Positions 33,674-42,642 of a stretch of 64,000 nucleotides of DNA are shown in pieces (within the stretch, counting starts at the first letter, position 1; every line of letters begins with the position of its first letter). The stretch is taken from assembly GCA_965228615.1 (NCBI GenBank), contig CBDDHT010000004.1, positions 1,736,001 through 1,800,000 on the forward strand, written 5' to 3'. The position numbers and the translations under genes are program-made. Origin of the DNA: CBDDHT01 sp965228615. GTDB taxonomy: Bacteria > Pseudomonadota > Alphaproteobacteria > Rhizobiales > Methyloligellaceae. The notes beneath the pieces were generated by a model. The model did no database searches and had not been told where the DNA came from. It worked only from the letters and a program-made list of their open reading frames with translations.

Positions 33674-36142
33674 CTAACCTGACGTTGGATACTCCAACGC
33701 CTTGAAGCTGATCTGGTCCGCTTCCGGCGCGCGACCGATGCGGCGGATGTCTGCCCAGACATTTTTGTAGTTGGGAATGATCAGCTCGTTGGTGTGCTCC
33801 GAGATGACGTTCCCGACCTGGCCCAAAGGCGAACAGAACAGCATGAAGCACTGCTTCGGCTTGGCTGTGGCGATCGGATAGACCATGGCCTGGGTCGAGC
33901 CGACATCGTTGGTCACCTCGACAAGATCGCCGGCCTCGAGGCCAAGCTCCTTCATATCCTCCGGGTTCATTTCGATGGGCGGTGCCGGAAAACGTTCGCG
34001 GACAAACGGTGTGCGCACGTCATAGAACGCATTCTGCCAGATCATGTTCTTGCGCCCATTGTTGATTAGGAACGCATATTTGTCCCGCTGTGCCTCGCGG
34101 CCCTTGGCCTGTATGCCGCGCCATTCGGCGGATTTGAAATGCGCCTTGCCGTCCTTGGTGCCGAACTTGCCGTCGGTGAACAGCCGTTTGGTGCCAATCA
34201 GCTTGCCATCCTTGTAACCGACACACGGTTCCTGGACGCCATTGGTGCCCATCGCGCGGAGCCGGTCGTAGGTGACATGCTTTCCGCCTCCGGCATTGGC
34301 ATGATAGCCGTCCATAAAAGCGTCTTCCTCGGTCTTCCAATCGAACTTGCCAGTGAATTTCTTGGCAAAGTCGTCATTGCCGGCCTTCTGGAACGATGTC
34401 TCGAGAGCATTCGCCAAGCGCGCCGCGATGAGGCAATCGGGCATGGCTTCGCCCGGGGCATCCATATACTTTTCCGTCAGACGCAGGCGTCGCTCGCCAT
34501 TCATCGAGGTCAGGTTCATTTCGCCAGCCGTTGCTGCCGGCAGAACCACATGGCAGGCCTCGCCGATCGGTGTCGGCAGAATATCGACATCGACCGCAAA
34601 GAGGCCGCCGCGACGGATGGCGTTCATGATGGCGTCGAGCTGAGCCTCGCGATCGCCGTAGGGAATGGCCTCCATGGCTTCCTTGACGATATTGGTCCGA
34701 CGCCGATAGGCACGCCGAAACTCCTCCGCATTGAGCGTCGACTTGAAATGGTCCGTCGCCCAGATGTGATGGATGCCACCTTCACCATTGATGATGAGCT
34801 GGTCGATATAGGGCGCAGGCTTGCCGACATGAGCCTCCGACGGCCTGACATAGCCCTCCTGATGACCGCCCAGACGCACGCAACCTGTCCCCTCGCGGCC
34901 CACATTGTGGGTGGCGAAACACAGATTGGCGATTGCCGAATTGGTGCGGTAGTTGTCGTTGCCCCAGATCAGGCCTTTCTCGTAGCACAGCATGGTCCGG
35001 CGAGGCTTGCCATCTTCCTTGGGCCTGGCGATCCATTCCGCCGCCTTGCGAATATCCTCGGCCTTGAGCCCCGTTGCCTTGGCAGCGTCTTCGACACTTG
35101 TCTTGTTGGCGGCAAGCGCAGCATCGAGGCCGCTCGTATGCTTGGCGATGAAGTCCTTCGCCTGCCATCCCTTGGCGACCACTTCTGTCAGGAGCGCATT
35201 CAAGAGCACAAGGTCCGTGCCCGGGTTGATGGCCAGATGCAGGAAGTTCTCTTTTCCGGCTTCCTTCTCGCAGATATTGGCGGACACTGTGCGCCGCGGA
35301 TCCACGATGATGACCTTTGCCGTGGCGTGCTCCTCACCCGGCATCATGGCCTTCTTTTTGTCCAGGCTGTCGCCCCGCATATTGGGGACCCAGTGAGCCA
35401 GGAAGTAATTCGTCTGGTTCTCAAGCGGGTTCGCACCGACGCAGAAGATGGTGTCGGCAAGTTCCGCGTCCTCGTAGGAGTTGTTCAACTCTCCCATGCC
35501 CATGTCGCGCGTGGCATGGACTTCCGAGTTGTAGGCCGGTCGATTGTGGATGCGGATATTCTTGACCTTGAGCGCATCGAAATAGAGTTTGCCTGTCCCC
35601 CATGTGTTCTCATAGCCGCCCGCTGCACCGCCGTGATCGAATGCGGAAACAAGGACGCCATCCTCACCCATCTCATCGATGACGCGGCGCGTCACATCGG
35701 CAACCAGGGATAATGCATCGTCCCAGGATGTCGGCATGTGTTGCGAGTAGCGCCACACCATCGGATGGTGCAGACGGTCGGTCATGGTGCCGGTTTGTTC
35801 CGAGAAGCGAGTCTCCCCAAGGCGGCCGCCCCGTACCGAATTGAGTCCGTTGTTCACGACACATTCTTTGTCGGGCTTGATAACCAGATGCACCGGCCGG
35901 CCATCCTGCTCGACGATGTTGTACATCGAAGGCTGATACCAGGCCTCGGATTCCGTGCCCTGCTGCTTGGCAAGATCGACGCCGAAAGCATTGTCGGCGG
36001 CCTTGACGCCACCCTGCTTGTTGAGATCCCAGCTGTAGGCTTTGTAACCGCAGCCGACGATGCAGAAATCGCAAGTCACATTCTGCACCTTTGCGCCCTT
36101 CGGCGGGATCGGCAGCTGATCGACACCACGCTTGTAGGTCAT
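33674..36142 (-). CDS. aioA: Arsenite oxidase large (molybdopterin) subunit AioA
   Basis: An 822-residue subunit, close to the usual 820-830. The start at 36142 gives MTYKRGVDQLPIPPKGA. The 3Fe-4S motif near the N-terminus is CDFCIVGCGYKAY. Other AioA features include NNGLNSVRGGRLGETRF (near the fourth cluster ligand), AFDHGGAAGGYENTWGTGKL, HNRPAYNSEVHATRDMG, and CVGANPLENQTNYFLAHWVP. It oxidises As(III) to As(V) in the periplasm at Mo-bis-MGD. It has no own signal and is exported with AioB via the Tat pathway. It lies 20 nt after aioB. Confidence 0.95.
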   Translation of the reverse strand: MTYKRGVDQLPIPPKGAKVQNVTCDFCIVGCGYKAYSWDLNKQGGVKAADNAFGVDLAKQQGTESEAWYQPSMYNIVEQDGRPVHLVIKPDKECVVNNGLNSVRGGRLGETRFSEQTGTMTDRLHHPMVWRYSQHMPTSWDDALSLVADVTRRVIDEMGEDGVLVSAFDHGGAAGGYENTWGTGKLYFDALKVKNIRIHNRPAYNSEVHATRDMGMGELNNSYEDAELADTIFCVGANPLENQTNYFLAHWVPNMRGDSLDKKKAMMPGEEHATAKVIIVDPRRTVSANICEKEAGKENFLHLAINPGTDLVLLNALLTEVVAKGWQAKDFIAKHTSGLDAALAANKTSVEDAAKATGLKAEDIRKAAEWIARPKEDGKPRRTMLCYEKGLIWGNDNYRTNSAIANLCFATHNVGREGTGCVRLGGHQEGYVRPSEAHVGKPAPYIDQLIINGEGGIHHIWATDHFKSTLNAEEFRRAYRRRTNIVKEAMEAIPYGDREAQLDAIMNAIRRGGLFAVDVDILPTPIGEACHVVLPAATAGEMNLTSMNGERRLRLTEKYMDAPGEAMPDCLIAARLANALETSFQKAGNDDFAKKFTGKFDWKTEEDAFMDGYHANAGGGKHVTYDRLRAMGTNGVQEPCVGYKDGKLIGTKRLFTDGKFGTKDGKAHFKSAEWRGIQAKGREAQRDKYAFLINNGRKNMIWQNAFYDVRTPFVRERFPAPPIEMNPEDMKELGLEAGDLVEVTNDVGSTQAMVYPIATAKPKQCFMLFCSPLGQVGNVISEHTNELIIPNYKNVWADIRRIGRAPEADQISFKALEYPTSG

Positions 36143-36161
36143 ATTTTTCTCCCTCGTTCCG

Positions 36162-36683
36162 TCAGAGCACGTTCGACGTGCGGCCATAGATGAGCTCGTC
36201 CACGCCTTCGGCGTAGATGTCGCCCTTGTCGTCGACCCGAAGGGCGAACATAGGCAGGCTCTGATTGGACATGCCAAAGATCTGCTGCCCCTCCATCTCG
36301 CAGTCGAAACGCGAATAATGGCCTGGGCAGTTGAGGGTCCTGTCGCCGGCGTTGAACTCCAGCGGATAGCCCTTGTGCGGGCAGAGAACCGAGTAGGCGA
36401 CGATATCGCCATCGGGACCGGAACCGCCGCTGACGCGCGAACCGAGTTTGATCAAGACGCCCGGCGAGTCTCCGTCCGGATAGGTGATGTCCACAGGGCT
36501 ATCGACCTTGAGGTCTTTGACGTTGGCCAGGCGATTGGACGGATAGGTCACGCGCGCCGAATTGCCACGCGCTGCCGCATCGCGCGGCATGACGGTTGCT
36601 GCGGCGGTACCCGCGGCCAGTGCCGTGCCGCCTCTCAGGAACTGGCGCCGGCCGACATCGACCAGCTTGCTGCATGCTTTCAT
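36162..36683 (-). CDS. aioB: Arsenite oxidase small (Rieske) subunit AioB
   Basis: A 173-residue Rieske protein. The start at 36683 follows GGAGGA. A Tat signal (DVGRRQFLRGGTALAAG) precedes the Rieske domain with CPHKGYPLEF and CPGHYSRFD as cluster ligands. It transfers electrons from AioA to cytochrome c and carries the complex through the Tat system. It is first in aioBA, downstream of a sigma-54 promoter. Confidence 0.95.
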   Translation of the reverse strand: MKACSKLVDVGRRQFLRGGTALAAGTAAATVMPRDAAARGNSARVTYPSNRLANVKDLKVDSPVDITYPDGDSPGVLIKLGSRVSGGSGPDGDIVAYSVLCPHKGYPLEFNAGDRTLNCPGHYSRFDCEMEGQQIFGMSNQSLPMFALRVDDKGDIYAEGVDELIYGRTSNVL

Positions 36684-36728
36684 TGCATTCCTCCCACATT
36701 CTTTTTCGGAATCGATGGGACGAAGCAA

Positions 36729-36744
36729 AGCAAAGTGTAAGCCA
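36729..36744 (-). promoter_or_regulatory. Sigma-54 (-24/-12) promoter of aioBA
   Basis: On the minus strand: TGGCTTACACTTTGCT. It has GG and GC elements with the exact spacing of the RpoN consensus (TGGC ... TTGCW). The -12 element lies about 47 nt upstream of the aioB start, so transcription would begin at about 36717. The adjacent regulator AioR is a sigma-54 activator, which supports the assignment. Arsenite induction through AioXSR is known in Agrobacterium. Confidence 0.85.
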
Positions 36745-36857
36745 GTTATGGCGGGCATATTTATGCAGTTATTTCAGAATCTTAGAAAGACAACGTTGAT
36801 GAGGCGTTCGGTGTTCCTCACATGAGTCCAGGCCGGATGTTCGGTTTTCCGAACGAA

Positions 36858-38192
36858 TCAGTTGGGTAAGCCCCCCGCAATGTCGAGTCGACGCATCTTC
36901 TCCCACATTGTGGTACGCGAGATCCCCAGCAGAGATGCGGCTTTGGCGATCTGCCCTTCGGTCTCCAAGAGCGCTCGCTCGATCTGGTAGCGTTCCGCTG
37001 CATCCCGAACCTTGGACAAAGGCTGAAGTCCGCTCTGATGCCCACTGTCGCCGAGTTGCGGAAAGTCGGGGAACAGATCGGCGGGCAACAACCACTCGTC
37101 ATTCGCAAGTGCCACCGCGCGTTCGACGCGATTGCGCAACTCGCGGACATTCCCAGGCCATTCGTGGCCAAGTGCCAGAATTTCAGCGAATGAGCTCACA
37201 CCGCGTATCGGTTTGCCCAGCGTCGCAGAAAACTCATCAACGAAGGCAGCGAGTAGTGGCGGAATGTCCTCTGGCCGTGACCGCAATGGCGGCACCTCTA
37301 TCTTTACGACATTGATTCTGAACAGCAGGTCCTGGCGAAACGCCCCTTCCTTCGCAGCTGTCTCAAGGTCGACATTCGAGGCGCAGACAGGCCGCGCGCC
37401 AAATGTCAAAGGCGTTTCTCCGCCAACGCGAAAGAAGCGACGTGCCTCAATGAGACGGAGCAGCTTGGCTTGCAACGCGAGCTGCAGTTCGCCGATCTCA
37501 TCGAGGAAAAGAACACCTTCTTTTGCGCGTTCCACATAGCCCCGATGCTGCTTTGTGGCGCCGGTGAAAGCACCGCGCTCATGGCCAAATATCTCGCTTT
37601 CGATCAGATCCGCAGGGATCGCACTGCAATTCACGGCCATAAAAGGTTCTTTCGCCGATTGCGAAATGCGATGCATATGGGTTGCACACACCTCCTTGCC
37701 GACACCGGTCTCACCGGAGAACAGCACAGGACATGTGAGATTTGCCGTTCGCCGGATCAACCGCTCAACCGAACGCATCTCTTGTGACACGCCAAGCGCC
37801 GCCTCGCCTTCGGCCCGGCTATGGCGTGACAGCAGTTCATCGACCTGACCGAGGAAAGCGTCCATCTCGAACGGCTTGGTCAGATAGTCACCTGCCCCGG
37901 CTTTGACCAGACGGACGGCCTGGCTGATGTCGCCATAGGCCGTTATGAAGAGAAATGGAGGAAACATGCCTTTCTTCTGCAGCTCGCAAAAAAGGTGTTC
38001 TCCGGTGGTATCGGGCAGCCGGATATCGCAGACGATCAAGTCCGGCCGATTATCCCCGAGATAATCGAGCGCCTCTTCACCCGATTTGAGCCAGACGGCG
38101 TCCATCCCCTCAAGCGTCAGCCGCTGCTGCAGGGACTCGCCCATGATCGGATCGTCCTCGATCACGCCGATCACGGACCCTTCATGCAACAT
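36858..38192 (-). CDS. aioR: Sigma-54-dependent response regulator AioR
   Basis: A 444-residue NtrC-type regulator. Receiver domain with Asp in DLIVCDIRLPD; AAA+ domain with Walker A FSGETGVGKE and the sigma-54 contact loop ERGAFTGATKQ; C-terminal Fis-type helix-turn-helix (IAKAASLLGISRTTMWEK). The start at 38192 (MLHEGSVIGVIEDDP) overlaps the aioS stop by 11 nt. It responds to arsenite through AioX/AioS and activates the aioBA promoter. Confidence 0.92.
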   Translation of the reverse strand: MLHEGSVIGVIEDDPIMGESLQQRLTLEGMDAVWLKSGEEALDYLGDNRPDLIVCDIRLPDTTGEHLFCELQKKGMFPPFLFITAYGDISQAVRLVKAGAGDYLTKPFEMDAFLGQVDELLSRHSRAEGEAALGVSQEMRSVERLIRRTANLTCPVLFSGETGVGKEVCATHMHRISQSAKEPFMAVNCSAIPADLIESEIFGHERGAFTGATKQHRGYVERAKEGVLFLDEIGELQLALQAKLLRLIEARRFFRVGGETPLTFGARPVCASNVDLETAAKEGAFRQDLLFRINVVKIEVPPLRSRPEDIPPLLAAFVDEFSATLGKPIRGVSSFAEILALGHEWPGNVRELRNRVERAVALANDEWLLPADLFPDFPQLGDSGHQSGLQPLSKVRDAAERYQIERALLETEGQIAKAASLLGISRTTMWEKMRRLDIAGGLPN

Positions 38193-39645
38193 CGCGTGTC
38201 TCCTCTTCATCGACAGCAACCGGCAAGCGGACCGTTATCGTTGTTCCACCGTTTGGCGACGTTCGCGCTTCAATCGATCCATTAAGGGTGCGAACAAGGC
38301 GGCGCACCATCCACAGGCCAAGGCCGCCGTCGTCATCGATCGGTGCGCGACCTGCCTCCTGGCTATGCAAAAACACGACCATATCGGGTGGAAGGCCTGG
38401 ACCCGTATCAGCGACCTTCAGTTCCAAATTTGAACCGCTCATCTCGGCATGAAACTCGACCGAACCGCCAGGCCCCGTGGCGGCAAGAGCATTCAGCAGC
38501 AGGTTGAGCAGAATCTGCCGAACCTCACCCGCCGACACCGGTACGTCGCCAGTCAGTTCATTCTCCCAGACTACCGCTACAGCTTTGCGCCGGGCTTCCG
38601 GCGCAATCAGCAGGCGTAGATCGTCGAGTGCACCCACTTCCAGAATATCTTCCGACTCTTCACGCCGATAGGTCATCAGTGTCGACCGGACCACGGCGCG
38701 AATGCCTTTGAGCCCTTGTTCCAGCAATCTAAGGGAGGTCTTTCGGACCGCGGCGACTTCGCCATGCTGTTTCGCCGTATCGAGAGCATTGAACATACCA
38801 CCGAGCGGATTGTTGATTTCGTGGGCCATCCCCGATGCAAGGCGGCCGAGGCTAGCGAGCTTCTCCTCCTCAGCCAATTTGGCTGCAAACGCTTCGCGCT
38901 CGTTGACCGCGTGGACGAGCGCATTGTAACGCTGGAACAGACGCGCGAATTCCGAGCCTTCGCGTGCAATCTGTTCATTAGCGATTTGAGCGACTTCGCC
39001 GTGTCGTCCCCGGTCGATATGACGAGTCAGGACTCGGACGGGGCGCAACATGCGTCGGATGGCGAAATAGCCGATTGCAGCGAAAGCCAACGTCAACAAT
39101 GCGTTCGTGATCAACAGTGTCGCGAAGACATTCCGGCGCTCCGCAATAAGCGGAGCGATATCGACCTCCGCAAAGACGAAACCGATTGTCCGTCCCTGGT
39201 GGCTGATCTCGCGTCGCACAAAACCGCGACTGGTATCCGTGTCGACCGCAAGTTCTCCCGACAGCGGAAATTTCTCCGCCAGATCGGGCGGCAACAGCGA
39301 CTTTACCGGTAACCAGCGGGGGTCGGACGCCGCGAGGACGATGCTGCGCCCATTGGTGACGACCGTGCGCATTGGGTGAAAGCCGGTGCTCTTGCCATGC
39401 GCACGATCGAGCGTATCGAACACCTCCCACACATCCTCCCGCATCACGTGCGGTTGAAGCGACGCGGACAATCCATCGAGATAGGTGTTTGCCAAAGCGT
39501 GCAGATCCTTGTTTTGCATGTCGCTCAGGCGCTGCAACACGCGCTCGGACAGCACGGTGCTTACCGCAACCATCAGGCATGCGACCAGCAGCGGCACCTT
39601 CACCGTGATCGGCCATTCGGTCGGTTTTACAAGCCGCGAGATCAT
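38182..39645 (-). CDS. aioS: Sensor histidine kinase AioS
   Basis: A 487-residue membrane kinase. Transmembrane helix near residues 17-34, periplasmic sensor region, a second helix near 180-205, HAMP, then H-box LASGMAHEINNPLGG and ATPase motifs (LLNLLLNALAATG; DTGPGLPPD; GGLGLWMVRRLVRTL). It senses the AioX-arsenite complex and phosphorylates AioR. Overlaps both neighbours, so the three are one unit. Confidence 0.92.
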   Translation of the reverse strand: MISRLVKPTEWPITVKVPLLVACLMVAVSTVLSERVLQRLSDMQNKDLHALANTYLDGLSASLQPHVMREDVWEVFDTLDRAHGKSTGFHPMRTVVTNGRSIVLAASDPRWLPVKSLLPPDLAEKFPLSGELAVDTDTSRGFVRREISHQGRTIGFVFAEVDIAPLIAERRNVFATLLITNALLTLAFAAIGYFAIRRMLRPVRVLTRHIDRGRHGEVAQIANEQIAREGSEFARLFQRYNALVHAVNEREAFAAKLAEEEKLASLGRLASGMAHEINNPLGGMFNALDTAKQHGEVAAVRKTSLRLLEQGLKGIRAVVRSTLMTYRREESEDILEVGALDDLRLLIAPEARRKAVAVVWENELTGDVPVSAGEVRQILLNLLLNALAATGPGGSVEFHAEMSGSNLELKVADTGPGLPPDMVVFLHSQEAGRAPIDDDGGLGLWMVRRLVRTLNGSIEARTSPNGGTTITVRLPVAVDEEETRDVA

Positions 39646-40559
39646 CCCAATCCCTGTACCTGACGCACCATTTTGGCGATGGATTCAAAGATCGCTGCCT
39701 CATGCGTTCGGAAGCTGTCGAGCCGCAGCATTTGGAGAATGCGGCGGCCTTCCTCGTGATTGTCCATCTCGACGAGTGCGCTGGTCAAAAGCTTGGTTGC
39801 CGCAACATCACGCGGCGAAGAAGGGCCTGCGATGGGAGGAAATCCAAGCCAATCGGACTTGCGGAAGACGCGCGTGCGGCGCGTCAGATCCGGTTCCGTT
39901 TCGTTCAGAACCTCCCAGACATAACCATCCACGCTGCCGCTGTTCGCAAGTCCGGACGAGACGGCGCGCACGACATTTCGATGGCCATAGGTGAAGAAGA
40001 ACCGGGAGAAGAACTCGGACGGCCGCAGTTTGCGCTCCGCCAGCAGAGCCGTTGTCACCAAATACCCTGAATTGCTGTCAGGATCGGAGAAAGCATGAAT
40101 ATCGCCGCTCAACTGATCGATCCCGTTCGCATCGCGATCCGCATCGACAATGAGATAGGACTGATAAAGAGGCCGGCCATTCCAGACCGGGAGCGCCAAG
40201 AGCTGCAATTGGTCGCGATACCGGAGAAAGGGGTAACCGCAGATCCAGGCGGCATCGAGCTGTCCACTGACGAGAAGGGTCGTTATTTCCTGATAGGTCC
40301 GGCGCTGAATCAATTGCACGGGCCGGCCCGTAACAACCGCCAGATAGGACTGCAATCGCTCGAGGATTTCCAGATCGTTGGTGAGGAAGACGGGGGTAAG
40401 CCCAAAGCGGAGTGTTTGGGAAGTCTCCGCACAGGAAACGGATATCAATGACGCCGCCGTCGCAGCCGACACGACGCCATGCAGCACTTTTCGACGCGAG
40501 AACAACCGCGGCACTGTCACTTGCGGCCGGGTAGCAGCGTCGCCAACCGGTGGCCGCAC
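39642..40559 (-). CDS. aioX: Periplasmic As(III)-binding protein AioX
   Basis: A 305-residue PhnD-like binding protein read from a GTG at 40559. A Tat-like signal (LFSRRKVLHGVVSAATAAS) is followed by RFGLTPVFLTNDLEILERLQ. Cys at about residue 107 (LDAAWICGYP) matches the arsenite-binding Cys of Agrobacterium AioX. It delivers the arsenite signal to AioS. The start is uncertain: AGGGAG abuts the GTG, and two in-frame GTG codons lie further in. Its stop overlaps the AioS start (ATGA). Confidence 0.88.
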   Translation of the reverse strand: MRPPVGDAATRPQVTVPRLFSRRKVLHGVVSAATAASLISVSCAETSQTLRFGLTPVFLTNDLEILERLQSYLAVVTGRPVQLIQRRTYQEITTLLVSGQLDAAWICGYPFLRYRDQLQLLALPVWNGRPLYQSYLIVDADRDANGIDQLSGDIHAFSDPDSNSGYLVTTALLAERKLRPSEFFSRFFFTYGHRNVVRAVSSGLANSGSVDGYVWEVLNETEPDLTRRTRVFRKSDWLGFPPIAGPSSPRDVAATKLLTSALVEMDNHEEGRRILQMLRLDSFRTHEAAIFESIAKMVRQVQGLG

Positions 40560-40755
40560 CTCCCTGTTGTGAGATCACGCCAAAAGCGCGATCATTCTTA
40601 TGCGGAGAACGATAGCGGCAAACAGCCAAACGCGAAAGGCAGAAGGAGCGTGCGAGTTGAAGCGGCGCTGATGGCGGGACCTTCTCGCTTCTGCTATCAG
40701 AACGCATTTCATGCGTTCACTTCCTTACTCGCTCCATCGCCAAAGGACATATCCC

Positions 40756-41082
40756 ATGATCTATGAACTCCGCGTTTATCACTGCGTCCCGGGACGCCTG
40801 CCCGCACTCCTCAATCGCTTCGATACGATCACGCTCAAGCTCTGGGAAAAGCACGGCATCCGACAGGCAGGCTTCTGGACGGTCGCCGTGGGCGAGTCCA
40901 ACCAGGATCTCTATTACATGCTGCAATGGGACTCGCTGGCAGAACGCGAGACCAAATGGGATGCCTTCGCGACAGATCCGGAGTGGCTCGAGAAACGCGC
41001 GGAGACCGAAAAGGACGGGCAGATCGTCGCTTCGATCAGCAATTCATTTCTTCAGCCAACCTCCTTCTCTTCAGTTCAGTAG
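40756..41082 (+). CDS. NIPSNAP-family protein
   Basis: A 108-residue ferredoxin-fold barrel protein with the NIPSNAP signature (MIYELRVYHCVPGRLPALLN, KHGIRQAGFWTVAVGESNQD, LYYMLQWDSLAERETKWDAF). Bacterial members often sit near dehalogenation, GST or metal-related genes. The biochemical role is unclear. It follows the aio cluster on the opposite strand and precedes the GST gene, separated by a palindrome region. Confidence 0.85.
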   Translation: MIYELRVYHCVPGRLPALLNRFDTITLKLWEKHGIRQAGFWTVAVGESNQDLYYMLQWDSLAERETKWDAFATDPEWLEKRAETEKDGQIVASISNSFLQPTSFSSVQ

Positions 41083-41114
41083 ACGGGCGATTGAACGTTC
41101 TGCGCTCTCAATAT

Positions 41115-41235
41115 CGTCAATGCCGGGCGTGACCCGGCAATCCATTCGATCCGGCGGATCGCAACGTCGTCGCGCTTTGACCGAGCATTCTTCCGGAAGC
41201 ACCACTGCATGGATTCCCGTGTCAGGCACGGGAAT
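41115..41235. repeat. Two REP-like palindromes
   Basis: At about 41118-41142 the core is GCCGGG-CGTGA-CCCGGC; at 41213-41235 it is ATTCCCGTG-TCAGG-CACGGGAAT. Both carry the CAATCC/GGATT style flanks of the family seen at 4.5-5.4 kb. Arms differ from those copies but remain complementary. Between the NIPSNAP and GST genes. Confidence 0.75.
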
Positions 41236-41315
41236 GACGATGGAGAGGATAGAACAGTGCATGGCGCACGCTGCGAGATGGTTCCAAACACTCACCTGGA
41301 ACAAGGACATCCGAA

Positions 41316-41939
41316 ATGAAACTCTATTACGGTACGAGCTCTCCCTATGTTCGAAAGGTCGTCGTGACTGCAATCGAATGCGGATTGAGCGACCGTATCG
41401 AGCGGGAGGAGACCTTCCCCTGGGATGCCAAGACCGACTATGGCGGTGTCAATCCGGTAGGAAAGGTGCCGGCCTTGATCACCGACGAAGGTCAACTGCT
41501 CTATGACAGCCCGGTCATCGTCGAGTATCTCGACAGTTTGCATGAAGGTCCGAAGCTCATCCCACGAGAAGGGAAAGAGCGGTTCGAGACACTGAGGATT
41601 TCCGCCCTCGCCGATGGCATGATGGATGCGGTCATTCTGTTATACCACGAGCTGGAGCGCCGACCGAAGGAACTGCACTGGGAGTTCTGGGACAATCGAA
41701 TGCGCAACACGGTTGCCCGTGCGCTCGATGCTCTCGATGTGGATGCGAAGTCCTTCGATCCCGCACACGCCGATATCGCACAAATCTCTGCCGCCTGCGG
41801 CATCGGCTGGATTGCGTATCGAAAAGCTATTCTCGATATCGACTGGAGCGACGGACGACCGACCCTGTCGAAATGGTTCGATGCGTTCAGTAGACGGCGC
41901 TCGATGCTCGAGTCGATGCCGCGAGCATCATCACGCTGA
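41316..41939 (+). CDS. Glutathione S-transferase-family protein
   Basis: A 207-residue two-domain GST. The thioredoxin-like N-terminal domain starts MKLYYGTSSPYVRKVVVTAI (Ser/Tyr active-site region) and has the cis-Pro VGKVPALIT and YDSPVIVEYLDSL motifs. The C-terminal helical domain is complete. It presumably uses glutathione as co-substrate or reductant. A relation to arsenic or halogen chemistry is suggested only by neighbours. Confidence 0.88.
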   Translation: MKLYYGTSSPYVRKVVVTAIECGLSDRIEREETFPWDAKTDYGGVNPVGKVPALITDEGQLLYDSPVIVEYLDSLHEGPKLIPREGKERFETLRISALADGMMDAVILLYHELERRPKELHWEFWDNRMRNTVARALDALDVDAKSFDPAHADIAQISAACGIGWIAYRKAILDIDWSDGRPTLSKWFDAFSRRRSMLESMPRASSR

Positions 41940-41999
41940 ATCCGTCGATACCTCAGGCGTATTGATTGTCTCTTCAGAGACTGACTCGAAACTCCTAAA

Positions 42000-42074
42000 G
42001 CCAGCCCTCTCCCCCGGCCCAACCACCCCCGAGGGTACCCTTAATGGGTGGTTGGGCCGGGGGAGAGGGCTGGC
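42000..42074. repeat. 29-bp perfect long hairpin, palindrome family 2
   Basis: Arms at 42000-42028 and 42046-42074 are perfectly complementary (inner part CCGGCCCAACCACCC / GGGTGGTTGGGCCGG). The loop is itself symmetric (AGGGTACCCT). Present downstream of the GST gene; a sister copy with different outer arms is at 58211-58290. It may act as a terminator, but there is no T-run. Confidence 0.85.
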
Positions 42075-42206
42075 CGTGGTACCGAAAGTTGCCAATACGG
42101 CGACTTTCGAGACTGCCTCCAAGAGACTCTGATCAACGTCAATGCGAACACCCCCTCCTTATGCAATCTCAAGTCCAACAGGAGATTATTGCAAAAGGAA
42201 ACCGCG

Positions 42207-42623
42207 ATGGTCGAGAAATCTCATACCGCAGGCTGGCTGCCGAATCTCTATGAACCTCTTCGGAGCATGGGACAGAAAGTTGCCGACTGGTTCGCACCGC
42301 GTTCAGAGGCATCGGCTCTCGAAGATTATTACGAGATCGGCATCGAACTGCCCGGCATAAAGTCGGAGGATGTCGACGTCTCCATCCACGATAACAGTCT
42401 TGTCGTCCGTGGAGAGAAGCGCTCCGAGCACCAGGAATCCGGGCGGACCTATTTCTTCTCTGAACGCGAATATGGTGCGTTTCAAAGAACTTTCCGGCTT
42501 CCGCCGGATGCAGATGGCGAAAAGATCGACGCCGCGTTCAAGGACGGTGTTCTGAATATTAAGATCGCCAAACGCAGCCAGGAGAAACCGGCAGGACGCA
42601 AGATCGAAATCCGGCCGAACTAA
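42207..42623 (+). CDS. Small heat-shock protein (Hsp20/alpha-crystallin)
   Basis: A 138-residue protein. The alpha-crystallin domain runs from about residue 40 (DYYEIGIELPGIKSEDVDVS, NSLVVRGEKRSEH) to the IDAAFKDGVLNIKIAKRSQE strand, which includes the conserved A-x-x-x-n-G-v-L motif. The C-terminal RKIEIRP stands for the I-x-I/V tail. The start at 42207 is preceded by AAAAGGAAA. An ATP-independent chaperone in the cytoplasm. Confidence 0.92.
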   Translation: MVEKSHTAGWLPNLYEPLRSMGQKVADWFAPRSEASALEDYYEIGIELPGIKSEDVDVSIHDNSLVVRGEKRSEHQESGRTYFFSEREYGAFQRTFRLPPDADGEKIDAAFKDGVLNIKIAKRSQEKPAGRKIEIRPN

Positions 42624-42642
42624 ACGACGGCGGGTAGCAGTA

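Noticed and set aside
34139..35713. 524-codon open frame antisense to aioA
   Set aside because: aioA is unmistakable on the other strand; the antisense frame has no family features.
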